A stretch of DNA of 64,000 nucleotides from Pseudofrankia saprophytica (GCF_000235425.2 NZ_KI912266.1:6613141-6677140); one strand, 5' to 3'; positions 26,562-35,144 are shown, counted from the first letter of the stretch. Numbers and translations: made by a program. The notes: a model not told the origin generated them from the letters alone.

Positions 26562-26593
26562 TGTCCGGCGCTGTCCGCGGACACCAACGGACA
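26562..26593. promoter_or_regulatory. nested palindromic operator between RiPP operon and its regulator
   Basis: The 12-bp palindrome TGTCCGCGGACA (26572-26583) is flanked at equal distance by TGTCCG (26562-26567) and CGGACA (26588-26593). All four half-sites share one centre of symmetry. It lies 60 bases upstream of the methyltransferase start and 45 bases upstream of the XRE/TPR start, ideal for a dimeric regulator controlling both promoters. Confidence 0.7.
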
Positions 26594-26638
26594 CCCGTCG
26601 CGATGGTGGCCGTGGCGCATCGCCGGGATGATGGCGGA

Positions 26639-27802
26639 ATGGAGACCTTCGGCGAGGCCCTGCGCCGCTGGCGAGGCGAACTACCAATCCGTGAACTGGC
26701 CCGCCGGGCGCACTGCGGAAAATCCCACATCTCGACACTCGAAAGCGGCCGCAGCTTCCCCAGCCTGCGCATCGCCGCGGCGCTCGACAAGACGCTGAAC
26801 GCCGGCGGCGAACTCGTCGAACTCGCGGGCAGACCCCCAGCCGCAGACGCCACGGACATCAGCACGTCCGTCGCCAGCCCCGCCCTGGCAGCGGGGCCGG
26901 TCACCGCCCGATCCGTCGATCCGGCGGTGACCGGCTACTTCGAATCCCAGCTCGAAGGGCACTACCGGGCCGACATGTTGCTCGGCCCGCGCGACCTCAT
27001 CCGCATCGTCGCGACCCAGTTCGAACTCATCGACCGGCTGGCCCGCGCCGCCGCCGCGGACATCCGCCGAGACCTCCTGCGTATCGGCACCGCCTACGCC
27101 GCCCTCGTCGGCTGGCTCTACCAGGACGCTGGCGACCTCGCCGCCTCAGCCTTCTGGCGCGGCATCGCCCAGGAGTTCGCCCTGCGCTCCCGCGACCCGC
27201 ACCTCACCGCCTACGCGCTGATCAACCACGCGTCGGTCCGCACCGACCTCGGCGACGGCGCGGGCGTACTCGATCTGTGCGACGCCGCCCTCGCCACGAG
27301 CGACACCCTCACGCCCAAGGTCCGACTCATGACGTTGCAGCAGCGGGCACACGGCGCTTCGCTACTTGGCGACCGCGTCACCGTCGACACCCTGCTCGAC
27401 ACCGCGAACACCCTCACCGACCGCCTCGACGACGACCTGCCCTGGGGCAACGCCTGCCGCCGCACCCCCGGATACCTTCAGATCCAACGCGCCACCTGCT
27501 ACGGCCGCCTCGGTCTCGCCCACGAAGCCGCAGCACTCTGGGCGCAACTCCTCATGGACATCCCAAGCACCGCCCGCCGCGACCACGGCGTCTACCTCAC
27601 CCGCTTCGCCACCGCCTGCGCCCAGGCAGGCCAACCCGACCAGGCTGTCCACCTCGCCCGCCAGGTCGTCCCCATCGCCGCCGAGACCGGATCCGCACGG
27701 CTACGACGAGAACTCACCGCCCTCCGCCACGGCATGCGGCCATGGAAAGATGCCCGCATCGCCACCGACCTCGCCGAGGTCCTCGCCGCAACGGAGGCGT
27801 GA
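26639..27802 (+). CDS. XRE/TPR regulator, probable controller of the RiPP operon
   Basis: A 387-residue protein. The Cro/C1-type helix-turn-helix is at residues 1-60 (FGEALRRWRGELPIRELARR, then CGKSHISTLESGRSFPS). The remainder is a helical TPR-like region (GTAYAALVGWLYQDAGDLAA, then RATCYGRLGLAHEAAALWAQ), which in related regulators senses a peptide or small molecule. It is divergent from the RiPP operon with a nested palindrome between them, so it is the obvious candidate regulator. ATG at 26639 starts the conserved domain; the ribosome site is weak. It is the second protein of this build in the island (see 19721-21085). Confidence 0.85.
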   Translation: METFGEALRRWRGELPIRELARRAHCGKSHISTLESGRSFPSLRIAAALDKTLNAGGELVELAGRPPAADATDISTSVASPALAAGPVTARSVDPAVTGYFESQLEGHYRADMLLGPRDLIRIVATQFELIDRLARAAAADIRRDLLRIGTAYAALVGWLYQDAGDLAASAFWRGIAQEFALRSRDPHLTAYALINHASVRTDLGDGAGVLDLCDAALATSDTLTPKVRLMTLQQRAHGASLLGDRVTVDTLLDTANTLTDRLDDDLPWGNACRRTPGYLQIQRATCYGRLGLAHEAAALWAQLLMDIPSTARRDHGVYLTRFATACAQAGQPDQAVHLARQVVPIAAETGSARLRRELTALRHGMRPWKDARIATDLAEVLAATEA

Positions 27803-27804
27803 CC

Positions 27805-28119
27805 ATGTCCGACGTGCCTGCCCTGCTCACCGACGACGAGATCACCACCCAGCTCGCGGACCATCCCGGCTGGACCCGGACCGGCGACGAAATCACCCGC
27901 ACGTTCCGGCTCCGTTACCACGGCTCCGTCGCACTGATCGTCCACGTCGCCGACGTCGAACGCCTCATCGGCCACCACGCCGACATCGACCTACGCTGGG
28001 ACACCATCCGCTTCGCCATCACCACCCACGACGCCGGCCACCGCCTCACCGCCGCCGACTTCGACCTCGCCACTCGCATCGACGCCATCGCCACCGCCCA
28101 CGGCGCTTCGCCCATCTAA
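27805..28119 (+). CDS. 4a-hydroxytetrahydrobiopterin dehydratase (PCD/DCoH-like)
   Basis: A 104-residue protein of the pterin-4-alpha-carbinolamine dehydratase family. It shows LTDDEITTQLADHPGWTRTG at the N terminus, HHADIDLRWDTIRFAITTHD in the centre (the paired His and Asp of the active site) and GHRLTAADFDLATRID at the end. It starts two bases after the regulator stop, so they are co-transcribed. The role in this island is unclear: it may recycle a pterin for an aromatic hydroxylase, or be a protein partner. Its co-location with other small nucleotide-type enzymes is notable. Confidence 0.85.
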   Translation: MSDVPALLTDDEITTQLADHPGWTRTGDEITRTFRLRYHGSVALIVHVADVERLIGHHADIDLRWDTIRFAITTHDAGHRLTAADFDLATRIDAIATAHGASPI

Positions 28120-28221
28120 CTCAGCAGAACGCCCTGAGTCCCAACGATTCTCAGCTGGTGGCCAAGAGGGAGCCGTTCGCCAGGATCGGCGGACAGCAGG
28201 CCCGCAGGCTGAGCGGTAGGC

Positions 28222-28893
28222 CTATCCATCCGGGCCACTAAATGCGAGCGGAACTCGGGTGATGATGTCCCAGTGATAGGACCTGCCTGCACGGCGTAGC
28301 TCAACCAGCGCGACAGCGTCCACTCGGACCGTCGCCGGGGGCAGGCGGCGTAGCCTCGCTACTTCGGAGACGATCGGCTGGGCCTCGTTGGCCCCGTTGC
28401 TGTAGGCGATGCCGATGTGTGGCCGAAACCCGGCAGACCCGGCGGCGAGCCGAGAAGGGCCGAGTACGACGCCCGTGACGTCGAGAACAGCCTCGCGGAC
28501 CGCGATAACTGGCTTCCACGGCTGGACGCTGAAACGGACGGCACCCGGCGACCCCGCCAGTGGACCGACCGTCAGCGTGAAAGCAGAGAAGGACGCGAGG
28601 CGCCGATGTGTCTCCAGGACGGCCGCGTCGAGGTCAGCCAGGGTGATCTGGTCAGTGAACGCGAGGCGTTGCAGCGTGAGGTGCAACCCGTCGGCCGGGA
28701 CCGGGTCAAGAACGGACAGGTGAAGCCGCTCCTGGCAGCGCGCCGCAAGGGCGTGCAGCTCCGGGGCTTCTTCAAAGGTCAGCATCCAGTGGTAGGAGCG
28801 GCGGCCCGGTGTCCAGCCGGGACGGTCCCAATGATCAACAAGCCGACTGAGCCTCGCGAACCGATCCCAGTCCTCGGCGACCTCGGAAGCCAT
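28222..28893 (-). CDS. 2'-5' RNA ligase family protein (2H phosphoesterase)
   Basis: A 223-residue protein with the two HxTx-like motifs of the 2H superfamily, HLTLQRL (about residue 71) and a degenerate HIGIAYS (about 164). Between them is a beta-rich core. In family members these His pairs cut or join 2'-5' phosphodiester bonds, or open cyclic phosphates of RNA, tRNA or nucleotides. The second motif has Gly-Ile in place of Thr, so activity may be altered. ATG at 28893 is my choice; the frame is open to 28962. A possible role in oligonucleotide-signal degradation or RNA repair during phage infection is speculation. Confidence 0.78.
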   Translation of the reverse strand: MASEVAEDWDRFARLSRLVDHWDRPGWTPGRRSYHWMLTFEEAPELHALAARCQERLHLSVLDPVPADGLHLTLQRLAFTDQITLADLDAAVLETHRRLASFSAFTLTVGPLAGSPGAVRFSVQPWKPVIAVREAVLDVTGVVLGPSRLAAGSAGFRPHIGIAYSNGANEAQPIVSEVARLRRLPPATVRVDAVALVELRRAGRSYHWDIITRVPLAFSGPDG

Positions 28894-29024
28894 ATCCGCA
28901 TATTCCGTCACCCGGCAATTCTTACCTGCCGAGACATAGAATGTGTCGGCGTTCACGACCACGGCAACTCGCCCGCCTACCTTGAAACCAGCTGCCTAAC
29001 CGCCAGACGGACAAAAGGACGCGC

Positions 29025-29375
29025 GTGCATCCCCTCGCCGCCGAGGCCAGCCTCGCCGACCTGCAGCGCTACGTCGCCGCGATGGAAGTCGAACGAGGTT
29101 TCAGCGACCAATCCGTCTACGAGCAGACCTGGCGCCTTCTGGAGGAGGCGGGCGAACTCGCCCGCGCCGTTCGCAAGAACAACGGGCAACGCACTTTGAC
29201 GGGCGAGCTGATCGGCAGCGTCGACGAGGAACTCGTCGACGTCCTCATCTTCGCCTGCTCGATCGCCAACCGCCTCGGCATCGACCTCACCGACGCCATC
29301 CGGGCGAAAGAAGCCCACAACGAGACCCGTACCTGGCCCGCCACGCCACGGGAGGCCTCCACGGCAGGCTCGTGA
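29025..29375 (+). CDS. MazG-like nucleotide pyrophosphohydrolase
   Basis: A 116-residue all-helical protein of the MazG/dUTPase-2 superfamily. The metal-binding pattern is visible: WRLLEEAGELARAVRK (ExxE type) and, one helix later, DEELVDVLIFACSIANRLGI (ExxD type), then DAIRAKEAHNETRTW with the basic motif. It hydrolyses NTPs or dNTPs to monophosphates; the substrate is unknown. The GTG start at 29025 has AAAAGGA 7 bases upstream. It is followed on the same strand by the Ham1-type gene, suggesting nucleotide-pool control as a shared theme. Confidence 0.87.
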   Translation: MHPLAAEASLADLQRYVAAMEVERGFSDQSVYEQTWRLLEEAGELARAVRKNNGQRTLTGELIGSVDEELVDVLIFACSIANRLGIDLTDAIRAKEAHNETRTWPATPREASTAGS

Positions 29376-29501
29376 CGACGCCGGACTGTCCGCGCCAGCC
29401 GTCAAGCTGTCAGCCGGCCGGATAACCCCAGGTCCGAAGTGTCCTCGCTCCGTGCCGGTCTCATCTCGGCACCGCCTCCACTTCTCCAGAGGAATAGCCA
29501 G

Positions 29502-30056
29502 ATGATCGAAAACGTCCTGTTGATCACAGGGAACGAAGGCAAGGCCGCCGAGTACGCCACCCTCCTGGGCATCGACGTGCAGGCCGTCAAGCAGGACCTG
29601 ATCGAGATCCAGTCCCTCGACGTTACGGCCGTCGTCGAACGGAAGGTCGCCGACGCCTACGCCAAGGTGCACGGCCCCGTACTCGTCGATGACACCGGCC
29701 TGACGGTGAACGCCTGGAATGGCCTGCCCGGCGCGCTCGTCGCCTGGTTCCTCGGCTCAGTCGGTACCCAGGGCATCCTCGACATGGCCGCCGGCCTGGC
29801 TGACCGGGCCGCGACCGTCACCGCCGCCCTCGGCTACGCCGACGCGAACGGCATCCGGGTTGTCACCGGCACCCTCCAGGGCACGCTCGCCACGGAACGG
29901 CGTGGCACGGGCGGCTTCGGCTACGACGAGATCTTCATCCCCGCCGGCGGGGATCTGACCTTTGCGGAGATGTCCAGCGAGCAGAAGAATCTCGTCTCCC
30001 ACCGCCGACTCGCGGTCGACGCCCTGCGCGCCGAACTCGGGCTCTCTGGCGCCTGA
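29502..30056 (+). CDS. Ham1/RdgB-like non-canonical purine NTP pyrophosphatase
   Basis: A 184-residue enzyme. It has the typical N-terminal strand and loop VLLITGNEGKAAEYATLLGI, the metal site VLVDDTGLTVNAWNGLPGAL, and the C-terminal GTGGFGYDEIFIPAGGDLTF and SHRRLAVDAL motif. The family cleaves dITP, XTP or other damaged purine triphosphates. The ATG at 29502 follows AGAGGAA at 8 bases; the frame is open to 29439 without a better site. It differs from a housekeeping rdgB by its place in a mobile island beside MazG and a 2H phosphoesterase. Confidence 0.88.
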   Translation: MIENVLLITGNEGKAAEYATLLGIDVQAVKQDLIEIQSLDVTAVVERKVADAYAKVHGPVLVDDTGLTVNAWNGLPGALVAWFLGSVGTQGILDMAAGLADRAATVTAALGYADANGIRVVTGTLQGTLATERRGTGGFGYDEIFIPAGGDLTFAEMSSEQKNLVSHRRLAVDALRAELGLSGA

Positions 30057-30291
30057 GGGGCATCACACCGCATCGCGACAGGCACGGTGACATGTGATCC
30101 TGCGACGAGAGTTATCCAGCCGCCGGGCCTGATAGGCCGGTGATGCGACCGGCTTGGTGTCTCGCGATGCCTTCGGCGATGCGTTCCGGAGCGGCCGGCT
30201 TTCAGCGGTGTCATGCCCGGTGACCGGCGCGGTGTGCTCCGAGGTGCGCGTCCGCGACCGCCCCGCCGGCAGGAGACCTACGCCAAGATCC

Positions 30292-31392
30292 TCAGGAGTC
30301 CTGCTCGGCTGGTGGCTCGGGACGTTGGATGTATGCGGCGAGGCTGGCCAGCGCATCGTCGCGTGCGTGCTCGGCAGTCTGGCGAGTGGCCTCTGACCGT
30401 GCGGCGCGGTCGATGGCGTCGCGGGCTTCGGCGCGTGCCGCGTCGAGGAGGGTGATGGCCTGATCGGCGCGGGCCTGCTGCGCGGCGGCGGTTTCTCGGG
30501 CGGCGGCGAGGAGCTGTTCGGTGGTGGCGGCCCGTAGCTGTGCGAGTTCGCCGGCCTGGCGGGCGGCGGCTTCGTCTTCCCGGGCCGTGAGGAGTTGCCG
30601 GTCGGCATCCATACGGGCCCGGTTCGCCTTGTCCCGGCTCGCTTCGGCGGCGGTCATGCGCTCCGTTGTCCGATCGAGATCGGTTTGTAGGTGCGCCCGC
30701 TCGGTCTCGGCGATCTCGGCTCGGTGAACAGCCGCTTCTGCCGTGCGTTGGGCCTGATCGCGGTCGGCGAAGGCGGCGTCCCGGTCGGCGTCGGCGAGCT
30801 GCACGCGTCGCATCGCCTCGGCTGCGCGTTCGTCGGAGGCCTGCGCCCGGAGGGTCTGCTGAGCGGCTCGCTCGGTCGCGGCGGCGGCTTCCCGGCGTGC
30901 GTCCGCAGCGTCCGCGCGGACCCGTTCGAGCTCGGCCTGCATCTCGGCCGCGGCGTCCTCGGCGGTGAGCCGGGCCTGCTGCTCGGCGGCCAGGGCGACC
31001 TCGGCGTCCGCGACCGTCTTGAGCGCCTCGGCGCGGACCGCGGCGAGTTCCGCGGCAACCGCTTCCGGGTCCGTCGCGGTCCCCAGCAGTGCCCGGGCCG
31101 CACCGGCTGCCGCCTCGAATTCGGCGAGCAACTCCGCGAGACGGTCGACCGTGACCCGCAGCGACACGGCGGCCAGGCTCGCCGGCCGGCCGGCCTGTCC
31201 CGCTGTCTCGGCCGGGGCAGCGCTGGCGGGCTTGCGTGCCCGGCGGGCACGGAACGCGGTCTGCGCCGTGTGATCCTCGCGCACGCAGTACCGCGGCGCC
31301 GGCCCGCCCGTCGCCGGCGGTGCTGCCGCCGGTTCCTCGCATCCCGGGTAGGCGCATACCTCCCGGCTCGCTTCGACCATTCGTTCGTTCAT
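30292..31392 (-). CDS. coiled-coil protein with N-terminal zinc-binding motif
   Basis: 366 residues, no named family recognised. The N terminus has CAYPGCEEP and, after a Pro/Ala linker, YCVREDHTAQTAFRARRARK, a C-x4-C...C-x4-H arrangement that probably binds zinc. From about residue 110 to 345 the protein is almost entirely charged Ala/Glu/Arg heptads, a long coiled coil (RLTAEDAAAEMQAELERVRA and similar). It resembles plasmid-borne KfrA-like or partition-type coiled-coil proteins in build only. It lies upstream of xis-int on the opposite strand, so a role in element maintenance is possible. The ATG at 31392 lacks a good ribosome site. Confidence 0.6.
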   Translation of the reverse strand: MNERMVEASREVCAYPGCEEPAAAPPATGGPAPRYCVREDHTAQTAFRARRARKPASAAPAETAGQAGRPASLAAVSLRVTVDRLAELLAEFEAAAGAARALLGTATDPEAVAAELAAVRAEALKTVADAEVALAAEQQARLTAEDAAAEMQAELERVRADAADARREAAAATERAAQQTLRAQASDERAAEAMRRVQLADADRDAAFADRDQAQRTAEAAVHRAEIAETERAHLQTDLDRTTERMTAAEASRDKANRARMDADRQLLTAREDEAAARQAGELAQLRAATTEQLLAAARETAAAQQARADQAITLLDAARAEARDAIDRAARSEATRQTAEHARDDALASLAAYIQRPEPPAEQDS

Positions 31393-31765
31393 TCGTCGAT
31401 GATATGTACGGACATCGCCCGAGGCGCCGAGTCGTCCACAGCCGCGCCTACGCCGGGCTCGATCCGCCGAACACGGGCACCGTGGCTGGCCCTCTCCTGG
31501 CATCACGGCGTTCTGGGGCATCAGCGTGCGGAAGCCCGACATCCCTGCTGTCCTCGCCAAGGGCATCGCTGAAGCCTCCCGATTGCCTCGCCGACAGGGA
31601 TGTGCTCGCTGATGGCGTGCTCGTGCACGCAGGCGTTCGGGTGAGTCCCCGGTGACGCGGTGATCGTGGCGGTGACGTCGGCGGTGGGCCGAATGGCGTC
31701 GATGCGGTGCCCGATGGCGTCCAGAAGGCCCGGGGCGATGACAGCGATTCGGAACGTGCGTTTCC
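31393..31765. other. gene-free region between coiled-coil gene and xis
   Basis: About 370 bases with no supported gene. On the minus strand one frame reads TFRIAVIAPGLLDAIGHRID and continues plausibly to about 31600, which may be the remains of a decayed gene. Promoters for the two divergent genes are expected here; TACATATCATCG (31396-31407) next to the coiled-coil start may be a -10 region. Confidence 0.35.
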
Positions 31766-32056
31766 ATGACCACGATCCGGCCAAACGCGGGCGTCGGTAC
31801 CGGCCGGCCCGCAAGGGCGCCACGATCTGATCGATCAGCAACAGGCAATGATCAGCGAGTTCTACTGACCCTCGACCAGGTCCTCGCCGAGCTCGGCGGT
31901 CCGGACTCGCCGCTGCCCCGATCGACCTGGCGTGACTGGCAGGCCAAGGGAACCGGTCCAAAGGTCATCAAGCTGCCCAACGGGCAGATCCGGGTAGCCC
32001 GCGACGACCTGAACGCCTGGCTCGACCGCCTGACCCGCGACCCGAGCGCCCCATGA
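31766..32056 (+). CDS. xis: excisionase-type helix-turn-helix protein
   Basis: Up to 96 residues. The C-terminal 65 form a MerR/AlpA-like winged helix: LLTLDQVLAELGGPDSPLPR, STWRDWQAKGTGPKVIKLPN, then GQIRVARDDLNAWLDRL. Such proteins direct the integrase towards excision. Its stop overlaps the integrase start (ATGA), the usual xis-int arrangement in actinomycete integrative elements. The start is uncertain because the first 30 residues do not belong to the fold and there is no clear ribosome site. Confidence 0.8.
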   Translation: MTTIRPNAGVGTGRPARAPRSDRSATGNDQRVLLTLDQVLAELGGPDSPLPRSTWRDWQAKGTGPKVIKLPNGQIRVARDDLNAWLDRLTRDPSAP

Positions 32057-33699
32057 ACCGCGACGCGGTCGGGACAAGCCCCAGCAACGAGGAACGCCGA
32101 ACGACCTTCGACGTCCGGGTCTGGTCACTCCGCGAGGTCCCGCAGAAGAAGGGCACAAGCTGGCAGGTCCGGTGGCAGGTCGCCGGCCGGCCGAGCGCGA
32201 ACACCCGTAACTTCGCGTCGAAATTCGCTGCAGACTCACGGCGCGCCGAAATTCTGACCTCGGTCCGCAAGGGCGAAGCGTTCGACGTCGAGTCCGGCCT
32301 GCCGCTCTCGGAATGGCGAGCGCTGCCGAAGCCTGCGCCGGTACCGGCGCAGGTGCGGACGTGGCTCACGGTGGCGCGCGAGTTCGCCGACGCGAAATGG
32401 GCCGAGCATCAGGCGCCAGGCACTCGACGCACGATCGCCACGACGCTCGGCATCGTCACCCCTGCCCTTTTCGACGAGCGGCCGCCGGCCTCGCTCGCCG
32501 ATTTGGTCCGCGAGTCCCTGGTCGGCTGGGTGTTCCTCACCGGGAGACGCACCACGCTGGGACCGGACGGCCGATTCGTCGAGAACGAACCGCCGGCCCA
32601 GTGGACCAACGTGCTCGCCTGGATGGAAGCGCACAGCCGACCCGTCGCCGACCTCGCCAACGCCGACATCGTCCGAGCCGCGCTGCGGGCGCTGTCGCAC
32701 CGCCAGGACGGCAAACAGGCCGCACCGAATACGATCAGCTCCCGACGCATGTACTTCAGCCAGGCCCTGAGCTTCGCTGTCACCCGCGGCGATCTTGAGA
32801 CCAACCCGCTGCCGAGCGTCCAGTGGACCCCACCGCGCAAGATCGTCGTCGTCGACCGGCGGGCTGTTGTCGACTACCGCCGGGCGCAACGGCTGCTGGC
32901 CGCGGTCGCCGAGATCCGCCCCGACCTCGAAGCCTGGTTCGCCTGCATCTACTACGCGGCGACCAGGCCCGGCGAGACCAACGAGCTGAACATCAACCAG
33001 CTCGTACTTCCCAAGACCGGCTGGGGCGAGGCCGCGCTCGAACGCAACAACCCCGAGATCTCCCCGCGCTGGTCCGACGAGCCCGACAAACCCCGCCAGG
33101 CCCGCCAGCTCAAACACCGCGAGAAGGGCGAAGTCCGGCCTGTCCCGCTCCACCCGAACCTGGTCGCTCTGCTACGCCGGCACATCGAGGAATTCGGCAC
33201 AACGCCCGATGGCCGGATCTTCCGATCGACGACCGGCGGCCCCGTCAGGATGTCGACCTACCTCACCATCTGGCGCAGGGCTCGCCAGCAGGCACTCACC
33301 CCGGCCGAGGCCGCATCGCCGCTCGCCCGCCGACCCTACGACCTGCGGCACGCCGCGGTGTCGCGCTGGCTGAACGCCGGCGTGCCGCCCACCCAGGTCG
33401 CCGAATGGGCCGGGCACAGCGTCCGAGTCCTTCTCACCGTCTACGCGAAGTGCATCGTCGGCGAGGAACAGCGCGCCCTCCGCCTCATCGACGCCTCGTT
33501 CGCCGCCGAGCAGGACGACGCCGAGCCACCGGAGACCCCGGCGGCCACGCTCAGCGACGACCCGGCTGATCATGATCGGGTCCATGCCGAGTCCACAGAC
33601 ACCCGGCCAGAGCTGCCTCTAGCCGGCCGCGACCGGACACCCAGCGTCACCGACGCTGCTCCCGTCACCGAGCTTCCCGACGACGATTTCGGCCTCTGA
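32053..33699 (+). CDS. int: tyrosine recombinase/integrase of the left element
   Basis: A 548-residue site-specific integrase. The N-terminal arm-binding part is followed by a SAM-like core domain (WTNVLAWMEAHSRPVADLAN, then SRRMYFSQALSFAVTRGDLE). Catalytic residues are visible: Arg in YAATRPGETNEL (about 305), YDLRHAAVSRWLNAG (about 428, HxxR-type box), AGHSVR, and the nucleophile Tyr in LTVYAKC (about 462). The ~85-residue tail after the catalytic domain ends in PDDDFGL; a near copy of this tail lies at 56083-56247. The gene stops 23 bases before the degraded attachment site at 33723, as expected for an element end. Probably functional. Confidence 0.93.
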   Translation: MNRDAVGTSPSNEERRTTFDVRVWSLREVPQKKGTSWQVRWQVAGRPSANTRNFASKFAADSRRAEILTSVRKGEAFDVESGLPLSEWRALPKPAPVPAQVRTWLTVAREFADAKWAEHQAPGTRRTIATTLGIVTPALFDERPPASLADLVRESLVGWVFLTGRRTTLGPDGRFVENEPPAQWTNVLAWMEAHSRPVADLANADIVRAALRALSHRQDGKQAAPNTISSRRMYFSQALSFAVTRGDLETNPLPSVQWTPPRKIVVVDRRAVVDYRRAQRLLAAVAEIRPDLEAWFACIYYAATRPGETNELNINQLVLPKTGWGEAALERNNPEISPRWSDEPDKPRQARQLKHREKGEVRPVPLHPNLVALLRRHIEEFGTTPDGRIFRSTTGGPVRMSTYLTIWRRARQQALTPAEAASPLARRPYDLRHAAVSRWLNAGVPPTQVAEWAGHSVRVLLTVYAKCIVGEEQRALRLIDASFAAEQDDAEPPETPAATLSDDPADHDRVHAESTDTRPELPLAGRDRTPSVTDAAPVTELPDDDFGL

Positions 33700-33722
33700 C
33701 CCGACAAACGCGCCGCCTGTTC

Positions 33723-33766
33723 ACTCTTCGGCAGCTGACGGGACATAACTACCCGCTGTATCTGGA
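33723..33766. other. internal degraded attachment site between the two elements
   Basis: The minus strand reads IQRVVMSRQLPK, and the DNA aligns with 56270-56314 (GGCAGCTGACGGGACATAAC against AGCAGCTGCCGGGCCATCAC) with scattered mismatches. The similarity stops at CTGG. Its place, 23 bases after an integrase stop, is the same as that of the right attachment site after the second integrase remnant. Confidence 0.7.
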
Positions 33767-33990
33767 CACGCCAGACCTCCAGCAGCCGCATCGGCGTCTC
33801 CGCCGGCGCAGCCCAGCCCTCGCGCGCGACGCCGTGCACGCTCTGTTGCCTGCCGGAAACACCGCCATGTCAACCCACACCGATGATCGACGCCTTCAAC
33901 TACGAGCGCGCTGACGATGCCGCCCGCGGTGACCCCAAGGATGCCGGGACCGCACAGGCTGAAGGGTTGCCTCGACCTGCTCCGCCCTGA

Positions 33991-34004
33991 GGTACGTCGG
34001 TACC
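33991..34004 (+). promoter_or_regulatory. GGTAC direct repeat upstream of the first RHH gene
   Basis: GGTACGTCGGTACC, with a counterpart GGTACTTAGGTACC at the same place (24 bases before the start) in front of the second RHH gene at 54821. Conservation of this word in the otherwise diverged upstream regions suggests an operator bound by the RHH protein itself. Confidence 0.45.
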
Positions 34005-34027
34005 CTGCTGCCGGAGGCGGGGAGGCC

Positions 34028-34309
34028 ATGACAGTCATGGGACCGAGCCGTCAGGCGCCGTTGAAGGTCGACCCGGCGACCGATGAGCTGATCTCGCAGG
34101 CGGCGCACTTCTTCGACATGTCGAAGAAGGACCTCGTCGCTGAAGCGGTCAAGGTCTACGTAGAGCAGCGCCGCGAGGAGATCGGTCGAGGAATGATCGC
34201 CTCCATGCAGGTCCTCGGCGGTTACCTCTCGGCGAGCGTCTCGGCGCTGACCGGGCTTTCCCCGGATCGGATCGAGCACCTGGGCGGCGCCGGAGACTGG
34301 GAGACCTGA
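34028..34309 (+). CDS. ribbon-helix-helix protein, copy 1
   Basis: A 93-residue protein. The N-terminal half has an RHH DNA-binding pattern: strand PLKVDPATDELISQAAHFF, then MSKKDLVAEAVKVYVEQRRE. The C-terminal half (LGGYLSASVSALTGLSPDRI) is shared with copy 2 at 54858-55139, which has the same length and about 80% identity by eye. In copy 2 the RHH gene is followed by an intact partner gene; here the partner is reduced to a 15-codon stub. It may act as an orphan regulator or antitoxin. Confidence 0.82.
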   Translation: MTVMGPSRQAPLKVDPATDELISQAAHFFDMSKKDLVAEAVKVYVEQRREEIGRGMIASMQVLGGYLSASVSALTGLSPDRIEHLGGAGDWET

Positions 34310-34314
34310 CCTCC

Positions 34315-34362
34315 ATGCCCGTCCGATGCCCGGGCGGCTATTACCCCGGAGCACTGTTATAG
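34315..34362 (+). pseudogene. truncated partner gene behind RHH copy 1
   Basis: The ATG lies five bases after the RHH stop, exactly as for the intact partner at 55145, and both begin ATGCCCGTCCG. After four codons the sequences diverge and a stop follows at codon 16. The rest of the partner gene is absent. This shows a former two-gene module that lost its second gene. Confidence 0.6.
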
Positions 34363-34472
34363 CCGACTGCGCCTCACCCAGAAGTATTCGCCAAGGGGCG
34401 CGCGCCTCGCTCGACCGGGCGACGCTCCGCATTGTGAAGGCACCGACCGCAGGCGCTCGTTCCGGTAGAAAT

Positions 34473-35144
34473 TCACACGGCCGCGTTGACGATTGATTGC
34501 AGAGCGATTCCGGTCCATCCGCGGGCGACAGGCTCGGCTTGAGCATTGCTGACGATGGTGCCACGGCCGCCCGGATGATAATGTAGACCGGTGTAACGTA
34601 CTGTTTGATACCGCCCACCCTCGCGGGAAAGCTCGACGATGTTCCCGGTGCCAGGTGCATCGACGAGCTTCTTGTATGCCTGCGCACTGGCCTCGTCAGG
34701 CATCTCTACCCAGGAGATAGCGATGAGCACCGTGTCGCCTTTCCGATTCTTCAGCTCAAGCTGTGCTCGGTAAAGATCCGTGCACGGCTGTCGCTCGAAG
34801 AACGTCTGTACCAGACCGTAGGCGTGCTCGGCGCACGTAGCACCGTCATGCTCCAGTCGGCCATTGCCGTGCAGGCCTCTACGGGCGAGTTTGGTCTCGA
34901 TAGACTGGAGGTCTTCCGTGCTGATCTCCAGGGTGGGACGCTCCGCGGATCCCCGTGAATTTCCTCGACCAGCTCTGTCTGCAGAAGTCGACGAGCCACC
35001 CGCGGTTCCGCTGGCCGTGACTGTGCCCGTCGTGGTGATCCCACCGACAGCTACCGCTACAGCCACCGTCACAGTGACGGCGACCCCCGGCCGACCCGCC
35101 CGTTCACTTCCCCCGTCGGGCCCACCTATTCGCCTGCCAGCCAT
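34473..35144 (-). CDS. exported or membrane-anchored protein of unknown function
   Basis: A 223-residue protein with one N-terminal hydrophobic segment (VAVTVTVAVAVAVGGI) after a short charged head, then a Gly/Ser/Thr linker and a folded domain. The domain has FFERQPCTDLYRAQLELKNR, VLIAISWVEMPDEASAQAYK and GWTGIALQSIVNAAV, a pattern I recall from hypothetical secreted proteins of Streptomyces and Frankia. Two cysteines (ATCAEHAY and RQPCTDLY) may form a disulfide. Function is unknown. It lies downstream of the UvrD-like gene on the same strand, separated by a likely terminator, so it is probably its own unit. Confidence 0.68.
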   Translation of the reverse strand: MAGRRIGGPDGGSERAGRPGVAVTVTVAVAVAVGGITTTGTVTASGTAGGSSTSADRAGRGNSRGSAERPTLEISTEDLQSIETKLARRGLHGNGRLEHDGATCAEHAYGLVQTFFERQPCTDLYRAQLELKNRKGDTVLIAISWVEMPDEASAQAYKKLVDAPGTGNIVELSREGGRYQTVRYTGLHYHPGGRGTIVSNAQAEPVARGWTGIALQSIVNAAV

